Assembly: GCF_000236865.1 (NCBI RefSeq)
Contig: NZ_HE611016.1
Span: forward strand, 167,934-209,650
Origin: Senegalimassilia anaerobia JC110
GTDB taxonomy: Bacteria; Actinomycetota; Coriobacteriia; Coriobacteriales; Eggerthellaceae
Direction: 5' to 3'
Length of the DNA: 41,717 nucleotides
A model generated the notes under the pieces. The model searched no databases. It was given only the letters and a program-made list of their open reading frames with translations, and was not told the DNA's origin. Shown here in pieces: positions 8,131 to 14,464 of this stretch. A program made the position numbers and the translations under genes. How positions within the stretch are numbered: position 1 is the first letter of the stretch; each line of letters begins with the position of its first letter.

Positions 8131-8310
8131 GTGGGCCGGAAGGCCTGCGGCGCCGATGATCGGGAAGCGCCCGATCTCGACAAGCTCGGCTGCGGCCGGG
8201 AAGGCCTGCAGTCGGGATAGCCGGCACAAGCCTTATCCAGACAAGCCGGGCTGCGGGCAGGGAAGGCCTGCAGCCGAGACGGCCGGCACACGCTTCGCCG
8301 GCGTTTAACC
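8131..8310 (+). repeat. Three degenerate ~60-bp tandem units
   Basis: Between moeA and mog, the motif GGGAAGGCCTGCAG or a close variant occurs at about 8138, 8198 and 8260, spaced 60-62 bp apart. The last two copies also share a downstream GCCGGCACA (8220-8228 and 8282-8290). The spacing region is otherwise diverged. The mog ribosome site follows directly. Confidence 0.6.
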
Positions 8311-8329
8311 TTTAAATAAGGAGGAACCA

Positions 8330-8827
8330 ATGACCGAACACGATCACGCATCCGCGCCCATCACGTTCGCCATCATCACTTGCTCGGATACGCGCGGCAT
8401 GAAGCAGGACACCGCCGGCGCGGCGCTCGAGCAGCTCATCGCCGACAACGGCTGGGTATGCAAAAGCCACGTGGTGGTGAAGGATGAGGTGCCGCAGATC
8501 AGCGCCGCCATCGTGGAAGCATGCGACACCATCGACGCCGACGTCGTGCTGACCTGCGGCGGCAGCGGCCTGTCGCTGCGCGACGTCACGCCCGAGGCCA
8601 CGCAGGCCGTGTGCGACCGCAACGTGCCCGGCATCGCCGAGGCCATGCGTGCTCACAGCCTGGCCATTACGCCGTTCGCCATGCTCTCGCGCGCGTTGTG
8701 CATGCAGCGTGGCACGCACCTGGTGGTGAACCTTCCGGGCAGCGAGAAGGCCGCCCGCGAGAACTGGGATGGCATCGTAGCCGCGCTTCCGCACGCCGTG
8801 AAGATGATGGCCGGCGGCGGCCACTAG
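8330..8827 (+). CDS. mog: Molybdenum cofactor biosynthesis protein, MoaB/Mog family (molybdopterin adenylyltransferase)
   Basis: The 165-aa single-domain MoCF-fold protein probably adenylylates molybdopterin with ATP, giving the substrate for MoeA. ITFAIITCSDTRG opens the fold. The signature loop reads TCGGSGLSLRDVTPEA (about residues 70-85), close to the family TGGTG...RDVTPEA, with the second G-T replaced by G-S. NLPGSEKAARENW is the C-terminal conserved block. The length lies between E. coli MoaB and Mog, so the label Mog or MoaB is a convention. The start has an excellent AAGGAGG 5-6 nt upstream. Confidence 0.88.
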   Translation: MTEHDHASAPITFAIITCSDTRGMKQDTAGAALEQLIADNGWVCKSHVVVKDEVPQISAAIVEACDTIDADVVLTCGGSGLSLRDVTPEATQAVCDRNVPGIAEAMRAHSLAITPFAMLSRALCMQRGTHLVVNLPGSEKAARENWDGIVAALPHAVKMMAGGGH

Positions 8828-8950
8828 AGACCACCGAGCTTCCACCGCATCATGCTTCCACCGCGCCATTAAGGTTGGAGCTGCGGTAGCTACCAAGATG
8901 CGCAGCAATGCATAGCGCATAGGACGCCCACTTTAGCCTATCGTGAACCG

Positions 8951-8982
8951 CCTCCCATTTCTTGGACACGAGAAATGGGAGG
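8951..8982 (+). repeat. Perfect 12-bp hairpin upstream of transposase fragment
   Basis: CCTCCCATTTCT (8951-8962) and AGAAATGGGAGG (8971-8982) pair perfectly around an 8-nt loop, followed by TCTTCTT. It stands just before the transposase-like start, where insertion sequences often carry their terminal or outward-facing signal. It could also terminate mog transcription. Confidence 0.6.
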
Positions 8983-8989
8983 TCTTCTT

Positions 8990-9196
8990 ATGCGCGTCGA
9001 TCTCAGAGTGAAGTACGACGTCGAGACGAGGAGTCATGCCGCCGAGCTGTTCGATTCGGGCGTGGGCTGCTGGGGCGCCTCGCGCGCCCTTTCTGTCCCC
9101 AAGTGTCTGGCCGCGGGCGAAATGGCGCTAGCTTCCGTTTGCTGTAAACTGCATGCTGAAGGCGATGCGTGCAAGGGGTCTTCCCGATTGTTGTAG
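8990..9196 (+). pseudogene. Truncated transposase-like helix-turn-helix fragment
   Basis: About 36 residues from ATG 8990 (KYDVETRSHAAELFDSG, then GASRALSVPK) look like the N-terminal helix-turn-helix of IS3-type OrfA or related transposases, where a similar E-T-R...A-V-x-L-F pattern precedes a helix-turn-helix. At SVPK (about 9096) the frame enters the 100-bp direct repeat found again at 9515-9614, and the resemblance ends. No catalytic DDE part is present. It is best read as a remnant cut by a repeat insertion or by recombination between repeats. Confidence 0.5.
9095..9194 (+). repeat. 100-bp direct repeat, copy 1
   Basis: It begins GTCCCCAAGTGTCTGG and ends near CGATTGTTGT. It is matched at 9515-9614 with about 5 mismatches in 100 bp, an exact 420-bp offset and no gap. 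Confidence 0.9.
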
Positions 9197-9204
9197 CCTA
9201 AGGG

Positions 9205-9247
9205 ACGCCTGCTTTAGCCTATCGTGGCCGAAGCAGGCGTTTTCTTT
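9205..9247 (+). terminator. Rho-independent terminator-like hairpin
   Basis: ACGCCTGCTT (9205-9214) pairs with AAGCAGGCGT (9231-9240) around a 16-nt loop, followed by TTTCTTTC. The loop carries the same TAGCCTATCGTG sequence as the region at about 8934-8945. Confidence 0.6.
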
Positions 9248-9257
9248 CGTGAGCTGT

Positions 9258-9305
9258 GAAGAATCGTTCATTTTGGCCGCCTCTGGACAAGATGAACGAT
9301 TCTTC
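9258..9305. repeat. Palindromic element, copy 1 (14-bp perfect arms)
   Basis: GAAGAATCGTTCAT (9258-9271) and ATGAACGATTCTTC (9292-9305) are exact inverted repeats around a 20-nt centre containing TTTGGCC and TGGACAAG. A diverged copy lies at 9401-9450. Confidence 0.85.
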
Positions 9306-9400
9306 GCGGGATATAGCCCTCAGAAGTGCGGTTTTGGGGAGAAGTGGCTCTCCATGAGCAAAAAATCATCGAAAAGGTCCATCACGGAGCGTGTAAGCGA

Positions 9401-9450
9401 GCAAGAATCGCCCGTTTTGGCCACAGGTGGACAAGATGAACGATTCTTGC
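9401..9450. repeat. Palindromic element, copy 2 (10-bp perfect arms)
   Basis: GCAAGAATCG (9401-9410) and CGATTCTTGC (9441-9450) are exact inverted repeats. The right half matches copy 1 through GGACAAGATGAACGATTCTT, and the centre again has TTTTGGCC. Confidence 0.8.
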
Positions 9451-9514
9451 GCCGCAAACAAAACCCGGCCAGGCGAAATGTACAGTGCGTTTTCTTCCGG
9501 ACAGATAACCCTCC

Positions 9515-9614
9515 GTCCCCAAGTGTCTGGCCGCGGGCGAAATGGCGCTAGCTTCCGTTTGCCGTAAACTGCATGCTGAAGGCAATGCGTGCAAGGGGGC
9601 TTCGCGATTGTTGT
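9515..9614 (+). repeat. 100-bp direct repeat, copy 2
   Basis: This is the second copy of the repeat at 9095-9194. It is preceded by the dispersed motif GGACAGATAACCCTCC, which copy 1 lacks. Confidence 0.9.
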
Positions 9615-9628
9615 GGCGCGAATACGGC

Positions 9629-9667
9629 AGCGGGTCCCGCAGCTCGATTTGAGCTGCGGGACCCGCT
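9629..9667 (-). terminator. Strong stem-loop, probable terminator of the zinc-ribbon gene
   Basis: AGCGGGTCCCGCAGCTC (9629-9645) pairs perfectly over 17 bp with 9651-9667 around a 5-nt loop. It lies 78 nt past the stop of the minus-strand zinc-ribbon gene. The T-tract is weak on both strands, so the direction is uncertain. Confidence 0.6.
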
Positions 9668-9744
9668 TTGCGTTTCGCGATGTATCGTGTCGTTTCGCGT
9701 TTTGCAGCCTTTCGCGCTGCTTCGCCAGGCAAAGCGCCTTTTGT

Positions 9745-10362
9745 CTACTCGTCTTTCTGGGCAACCAGTAGCAGGATGCCGGAAACCATGTTCAGGAACA
9801 GCAGGGTGCAAACGCCAAGGGCCACGGTATTGGGCTTTTTGCCCTTGTAGACACCCCAGGAGCGAACGGTCATGGGAATGCCCCACGCTAAGGGGACCAG
9901 CCCGATGCCGAGCGTTGCGATGCCGCCGATTCCAATGACGACCAGGGCCACGATGTTCATGATGAACGCGATGAGGCGAAGCGTCTGATTGCTTCCCTCC
10001 ACAACGTATGTTTTCTCAGGCATGGGAACGCCGTAAGGCGGCTGCGGTGTGCCGTACGGCTGCTGCGGGGCAGCGGCGTAGGGTGATTGCGGCGCGGCGG
10101 GTTGCTGAGCGGCAGCATATTGCTGTGGGGCTACGGCCGGTTGCTGGGCGATCGGCGGGACCGGAGCTGCAGGTGGGACCGGCGCAGCGGTCGTCGCGGG
10201 TACGGCCGGCGGAACCGGCGCAGCAGCTGCAACAGGAGCTGCGGGAGCTTCGGGCGCAGCAGGCGCCTCGGGCTCCGGCGCCGCGGCGTTCAGGGGCGTT
10301 CCGCAGTTGCCGCAGAACTTCGCATCGGCGACGTTCTCGGTTGCGCAGTTGGGGCATAGCAT
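9745..10362 (-). CDS. Zinc-ribbon membrane protein with Pro/Ala-rich linker
   Basis: The 205-aa protein starts with a zinc ribbon (C3-x2-C6 ... C17-x2-C20, in MLCPNCATENVADAKFCGNC). A Pro/Ala/Gln-rich linker follows (about residues 25-115, many APVPPA and QQPYG units), then two hydrophobic helices (about 128-155 and 178-198). It belongs to the broad group of zinc-ribbon membrane proteins of unknown role. The zinc ribbon is expected on the cytoplasmic side. GGAG lies 8 nt before the ATG. It is transcribed alone and divergently from alr. I cannot assign a function. Confidence 0.75.
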   Translation of the reverse strand: MLCPNCATENVADAKFCGNCGTPLNAAAPEPEAPAAPEAPAAPVAAAAPVPPAVPATTAAPVPPAAPVPPIAQQPAVAPQQYAAAQQPAAPQSPYAAAPQQPYGTPQPPYGVPMPEKTYVVEGSNQTLRLIAFIMNIVALVVIGIGGIATLGIGLVPLAWGIPMTVRSWGVYKGKKPNTVALGVCTLLFLNMVSGILLLVAQKDE

Positions 10363-10561
10363 GGCGGTACTCCATTTCTCTTGTCCCGGGCGGGCCTTGC
10401 GAATGAATTGATTGCGAACCGCTGCCAGCCCGTAAACTACTTGTGCTTATTGTAGCTTATCAGTGCAGTTTTTATGGACGACTACCATGAAAAGCGTTGC
10501 ATAATCCCGGTAAACGTAGGGGAGTGGGGTAGAAAGCGCGCGTCGCGCAGACGCGTTGCAG

Positions 10562-10590
10562 GCCGATTGGCCGCGCCAATCGGCTTCTCC
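10562..10590 (+). terminator. Hairpin followed by pyrimidine run
   Basis: GCCGATTGGC (10562-10571) pairs perfectly with GCCAATCGGC (10575-10584), followed by TTCTCC. No plus-strand gene lies upstream, so it may instead be part of the repeat cluster. Confidence 0.4.
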
Positions 10591-10667
10591 TCGCCGGGCT
10601 TCGGTATTTGAGCGGATGGTTCGCTTCGTTCTCCGAAGGAAGGGCCTCCGTCCCCAAGCGTCGGGTT

Positions 10668-10727
10668 CCGGACAGATAACCCTCCGTCCCCAAGTGTCCG
10701 GACAGATAACCCTCCGTCCCCAAGTGT
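10668..10727 (+). repeat. Perfect 30-bp tandem duplication of the dispersed motif
   Basis: Positions 10668-10697 and 10698-10727 are identical. Each contains CCGGACAGATAACCC and then CCTCCGTCCCCAAGTGT. A partial third copy precedes them (10645-10663). The unit has short inverted ends, CGGACA and TGTCCG. Related single copies lie at about 9095, 9497-9530, 23456-23489 and 39095-39128. Confidence 0.9.
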
Positions 10728-10913
10728 CAGGCGGCGCTTTGCCTGCCGCCGGCCGGTATCTGCAGGGTTTGCGCAGAAGCGTCCCCGCAATTCCCCAGTG
10801 ATATACTTGTGTCCGCTATACGACAGACCCGTCGCGCGTCGCGGCTTCGCCGTGCGTCGGCATCGCCGACCTGCGCATTCGGGCAAAGCAATGGTTTCAA
10901 GAGGGTGCAGAAC

Positions 10914-12383
10914 ATGGCAGACAATACTCAGCTTCCCAACGGTTTCACCGGTTTCGCGTTCCGCAAGCCGGCGGGCGGTACCAGCGCGGCGGACGCCATC
11001 CGCGAGCGCGAAGCCCAGCGCGCGGCTCATGCCGGTCAGCCTGCGCCTGCGCAGACGCCTCGCCGTGGCGGGGTTAACGGCTTCCTGACCGAGCGCGAAG
11101 CCGCATCCGACGCTGCCAACGAGGTGCGCGGCGCGTTCCAATACAACCGCGATCGCGAGGAAGCGGCGGCGTCATATTCCGCAGACGGCGAAAACACCGA
11201 GGGCCGCGTGGAGTTCGACCCTGAGAAGCTGGCCACCATCCCTGAAAAGGATCGCCGTTGGGCCTGGCTGGAAATCGACCTGAACGCCATCCGCCACAAC
11301 GCCTCCGCCGTCAAGAAGATGATCGGATCGGGCCGCCATATGATGGCCGTCGTGAAGGCCGACGCATACGGCCACGGCGCGGTGCGCGTTGCGAAGACGG
11401 CGTTGAACTCCGGCGCCGACTACTTGGGCGTCGCCACGGTCGACGAGGGCATCAAACTGCGCGAAGGCCTGGTCAACGCGCCTATCCTCATGCTTGCCGA
11501 GCCGCCTGCCAGCGCCATCCCGCTGCTGCTTGCCTACAAGATCATGCCGGCGGTGTACTCCTCCGAGTTCGCCATCAAATACGCCGAGGCCGCAGACTCC
11601 ATGGGGCTGCGCGCGCCGTATCACCTGGCGATCAACACGGGTATGAACCGTATCGGCGTGCGCTGGGACGAAGTGGTGAACTTCATGCATCAGATCGGCT
11701 TCCATCGCGCGCTTGAGCTTGAGGGCGTGTTCACGCACTTCGCCACGGCGGATTGCCCGGAAACGCTCGACTTCCATATCCAGGCGAAGCGCTACATCGA
11801 GGCAGTCGAGGGGCTGCGCGCGGCGGGCATAAACCCCGGCATCGTGCACTGTGCGAACTCCGCCGCCGCCATCCGCTACCCCGACGTGCGCTTCGACATG
11901 GTGCGCCTGGGCATCGGCCTGTACGGCTACCAGCCCTGCCCTGAAACCACGCCGCTCATCGAGCTGCGCCCCGCCATGAGCGTGCACGCGCGCATCACCG
12001 ACACGCGCCTGGTGCCCATGAGCGAGGGCGTCAGCTACGGGCTGAACTACCGCAGCCCCGGCAGCGTGAAGATCTGCACCGTGCCCGTCGGCTACGGCGA
12101 CGGCCTGCGCCGCGGGCTGTCAAGCCGCACGGACTTCCTGGTCGACGGCGTGCGCTGCCGCCAGGTGGGCAACATCTGCATGGACCAGTGCATGTTCGAG
12201 GTGGATCTGCGCAGCTACGCGCGCCGTCGCCGCGTCGATCCCCAGGTGGGCGACGAGGTCCTCATCGTGGGCCAGCAAGGCGACGCCATGGTCACCATTG
12301 AGGAGATGTGCGAAACCCTGAACACCATCCCGCACGAGCTGTGCATCGGGTTCGCCCAGCGTATGCCGCGTTACTACGTGTAA
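10914..12383 (+). CDS. alr: Alanine racemase with long N-terminal extension
   Basis: The 489-aa protein makes D-alanine for peptidoglycan. The PLP-dependent core starts at about residue 115 (WAWLEIDLNAIRHN). The PLP lysine lies in MAVVKADAYGHGA. The second catalytic residue is a Tyr in the VSYGLNYRS region. PVGYGDGLRRGLS and VGNICMDQCMFEV are further family blocks. Alanine racemases are usually about 370 aa, so about 110 extra N-terminal residues are present. They are hydrophilic, rich in Ala, Arg and Glu, with repeated EREA-type stretches, and are likely disordered or coiled. ATG 10914, after GAGGGTGCAGAAC, is preferred over an upstream start at 10809 whose Arg-rich leader looks non-coding. 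A strong terminator follows at 12572. Confidence 0.93.
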   Translation: MADNTQLPNGFTGFAFRKPAGGTSAADAIREREAQRAAHAGQPAPAQTPRRGGVNGFLTEREAASDAANEVRGAFQYNRDREEAAASYSADGENTEGRVEFDPEKLATIPEKDRRWAWLEIDLNAIRHNASAVKKMIGSGRHMMAVVKADAYGHGAVRVAKTALNSGADYLGVATVDEGIKLREGLVNAPILMLAEPPASAIPLLLAYKIMPAVYSSEFAIKYAEAADSMGLRAPYHLAINTGMNRIGVRWDEVVNFMHQIGFHRALELEGVFTHFATADCPETLDFHIQAKRYIEAVEGLRAAGINPGIVHCANSAAAIRYPDVRFDMVRLGIGLYGYQPCPETTPLIELRPAMSVHARITDTRLVPMSEGVSYGLNYRSPGSVKICTVPVGYGDGLRRGLSSRTDFLVDGVRCRQVGNICMDQCMFEVDLRSYARRRRVDPQVGDEVLIVGQQGDAMVTIEEMCETLNTIPHELCIGFAQRMPRYYV

Positions 12384-12843
12384 GCGGGGAAGCGGGGCTG
12401 CGCCGGAGCGACTCCGACCCGAGGCTTCCGATTCGGTCGGCTATAGCCGGGCTCCAGCACGTTTTGGCTTGAGGGTTTGCGCCCGGGGTGATTCCGCGTC
12501 AAGAGGTCCTGCTTAAATCCCCCTATGTAAGTTGTCAAAGCTGGCACCTGGTAACTCTTCTCAAGTGAATGAAAAGGCCTTCTGCTTCCCTTTGGTCGGG
12601 ATGTAGAAGGCCTTTTTGCGTATGCGGTTTTAGGGGCTAGGCGCACCATCGGTTTCGGGCCCCGATCTACCAGGGTGTTCGTACGTTCGGCGATGGCCCG
12701 AATAGAATGCGTATCGGGCTTTGAGGTCCTCCGCCACGCTTTCCGATGCGCGCCGCTTACGCGATGGCGCCTTGGGAATCTTCCCGTTTGCGTTTGCGGC
12801 GCCTTTCGCCGTGGCGTTCTCTCTGGCGAGTGATGCCTTCCCG
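12384..12843. other. Intergenic region downstream of alr and proC
   Basis: The two genes converge here. Apart from the alr terminator at 12572-12617 nothing is clear. A minus-strand open frame (12630-12902) overlaps the end of proC and has no start of its own past the proC stop; I leave it uncalled. Confidence 0.5.
12572..12617 (+). terminator. Rho-independent terminator of alr
   Basis: AAAAGGCCTTCT (12572-12583) pairs with AGAAGGCCTTTT (12605-12616), and the right arm runs into a five-T stretch. The A-rich left arm means it can also end minus-strand transcripts from proC. Confidence 0.85.
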
Positions 12844-13635
12844 CTACTGCAGCGTTGCGTCGACGGCGCTGATGAGCGCGTTGCGCAGGCCGGCCGCTTC
12901 AAGCGCGGCGACGCCCTTGATGGTGGTGCCGCCGGGGCTGCACACGGCGTCCTTCATGGCGCCGGGGTGCGTGCCGGTGGCCAGATGCAGCTGCGCGGTG
13001 CCGGCCATCATCTGCGCCGCCAGGCGATACGCGGTGGCGCGGGGCAGGCCGTTCTTCACGCCGCCGTCTGCCAGCGACTCCAGGAACATGGCGGCGAAGG
13101 CGGGGCCGCACCCGGCGACGGCGCTGGCGGTCGAGAGCAGATGGCCCGCAACGGGCTCGATGAGCGCGATGCCGCCGAACAGCCCAGTGAACGTTTCCCA
13201 TTCATCATCGCTGAGCGAATGCTTCTGCTCGCAGGCGATCACGCCGCAGCCCACGGCGATAGGCGTGTTGGGGATGGTGGAAAGGTGGTGGCTGCCGGCG
13301 CCCAGCAGGTCCTCGTAGAAGTCGAACAGCAGGCCCGCTGCAACCGACACCACGGCCTTGCCGGCAAGCGCCTCGCGCGCCGGCGTCAGCACGTCGGCAA
13401 CCATATAGGGCTTCACGGCCACGATGACCAGGTCGCTTGCCTCGGCGACCTCGGCGGGGGTGTGCACGGCGTTCGCTCCCAGCGGCTTGCAGCTTGCCTC
13501 CAGCTTGTCGAAGTGCGCGGCGCAGGCGGTGATGCGGCCGCCATCGAAGCCGGCGTGTTCCACCAGCCCCTTCGCCATGGCCTGTGCCATGTTGCCGAAC
13601 CCGATGAACCCGATGCGTGCGGTGCTTGCGTCCAT
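12844..13635 (-). CDS. proC: Pyrroline-5-carboxylate reductase
   Basis: The 263-aa enzyme reduces pyrroline-5-carboxylate to proline with NAD(P)H. The N-terminal Rossmann motif is IGFIGFGNMAQAMAKGL. SDLVIVAVKPYMVADVL follows as in the family. The C-terminal dimerisation domain carries the signature region VAGCGPAFAAMFLESLADGGVKNG and the SPGGTTIKGVAALE block. The length is normal. The start is fixed by AAGGAG 5 nt before the ATG. The gene is monocistronic and convergent with alr. Confidence 0.95.
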   Translation of the reverse strand: MDASTARIGFIGFGNMAQAMAKGLVEHAGFDGGRITACAAHFDKLEASCKPLGANAVHTPAEVAEASDLVIVAVKPYMVADVLTPAREALAGKAVVSVAAGLLFDFYEDLLGAGSHHLSTIPNTPIAVGCGVIACEQKHSLSDDEWETFTGLFGGIALIEPVAGHLLSTASAVAGCGPAFAAMFLESLADGGVKNGLPRATAYRLAAQMMAGTAQLHLATGTHPGAMKDAVCSPGGTTIKGVAALEAAGLRNALISAVDATLQ

Positions 13636-14464
13636 TGCGTCTCCTTTGCCGTGTTGCTCCCGTTGTCCGCGATTTGCGTTGCAGATGATTTTACGTCATC
13701 GCCATGTCCAGCGTGTGACGAAGCGCGCGGGCGGCGAAGGCGCCGGGCGGCAAGGCGATCGTGCGGGGAGGTGGCATCCGGTTGGGCGCCCGTTCGACGG
13801 AGCCGCCTATCCGGCAAGCCGTCCGGGCGGCAAAGCAGGCCAGGCAAACCCGGCAAAACGAAGGAAATGGGCGATCTCGAAAAGCTGCAGGGGCTGAAAC
13901 CGCGAAACAGTCCCCGCCTAAGCAAGTTATCTTCATGCCGAAACGCTACGGCAATATGCACGAAAACTAAAGAGCGACCAGATATTCATAAGGGGGTGTG
14001 CATATTTCGTAAAGCGTTGCGGCCGTTCACCGGTAAAACCCGCATAACCCTTATCTCAATACGGTGCGCAATCCGTTTAGGCGTATGGTGGTTCTTGAAG
14101 GTTCCGGACCTTTCCGAACCCTCGTGTTAGGCTTCCATGTTTGCGGTCGAGACCGATCTGCGCGGCGTTGACGGCAAGCAAGGCGACTTCTGCAAGGCGC
14201 ATGACGAGGCGCCGTGCCTACAGAGGGGACCCCATTCTGAAAAACGAAATCGCTGTTGACGAGTGAACAGGTTATGTGCCGCGTGTGCGAGAGCGCGGTG
14301 TGCCTACCCGACCTTTGTGCGCCTTCGCGCGCTTCGGCAGGGTGAGGGCTGCTGCCGTCAAGATCGAGCGCTCTGCGCGGGTGCCGCCGATCGGCTGCGC
14401 TTTTGCGCAGCGTGCTTTGCCTTGGCGTGTCCGGCGCGAACCTGTGAGAGGGGATGCGAATCCT
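13636..14464. other. Long leader/intergenic region before the formate dehydrogenase operon
   Basis: This 829-bp gap should contain the divergent promoters for proC and the dehydrogenase operon. I found no convincing -35/-10 pair. A short Cys-rich open frame lies at 14274-14345 and a partial stem GGTTCCGGA/TTCCGAACC at about 14099-14119. The reading frame of the dehydrogenase stays open upstream to 14276 but loses Tat-signal character, so I treat that part as non-coding. Confidence 0.45.

Larger units (their letters stand above)
8828..9744. other. Repeat-rich gene-free region of 917 bp
   Basis: No intact gene is supported here. The region holds a transposase-like N-terminal fragment, two hairpins sharing the motif TTTAGCCTATCGTG (about 8932-8945 and 9213-9226), a 100-bp direct repeat at 420-bp offset, two long palindromes and a strong stem-loop at 9629-9667. 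Open frames such as 9153-9551 plus and 9366-9764 minus read through the palindromes on both strands and have no ribosome site or known domain. Confidence 0.6.
10363..10913. other. Intergenic region between zinc-ribbon gene and alr
   Basis: The 551-bp gap between divergent genes contains a perfect 10-bp hairpin (10562-10584), three copies of the dispersed CCTCCGTCCCCAAG motif including a perfect 30-bp tandem pair (10668-10727), and TATACT at 10802-10807 as a weak candidate -10 for alr. A TACAAT on the minus strand at 10454-10449 may serve the zinc-ribbon gene. No gene is supported here. Confidence 0.5.

Noticed and set aside
12630-12902. Minus-strand frame overlapping the proC 3' end
   Set aside because: It starts inside proC in another frame and has no start codon after the proC stop. 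The Arg/Ala-rich product is not recognised.
12721-14130. 469-codon plus-strand frame over proC and its upstream region
   Set aside because: It is opposite proC for more than half its length, has no ribosome site and no domain.
13636-14464. Possible molybdenum-cofactor riboswitch before the formate dehydrogenase operon
   Set aside because: I could not recognise the conserved core or a convincing fold by eye; a covariance-model search would decide.
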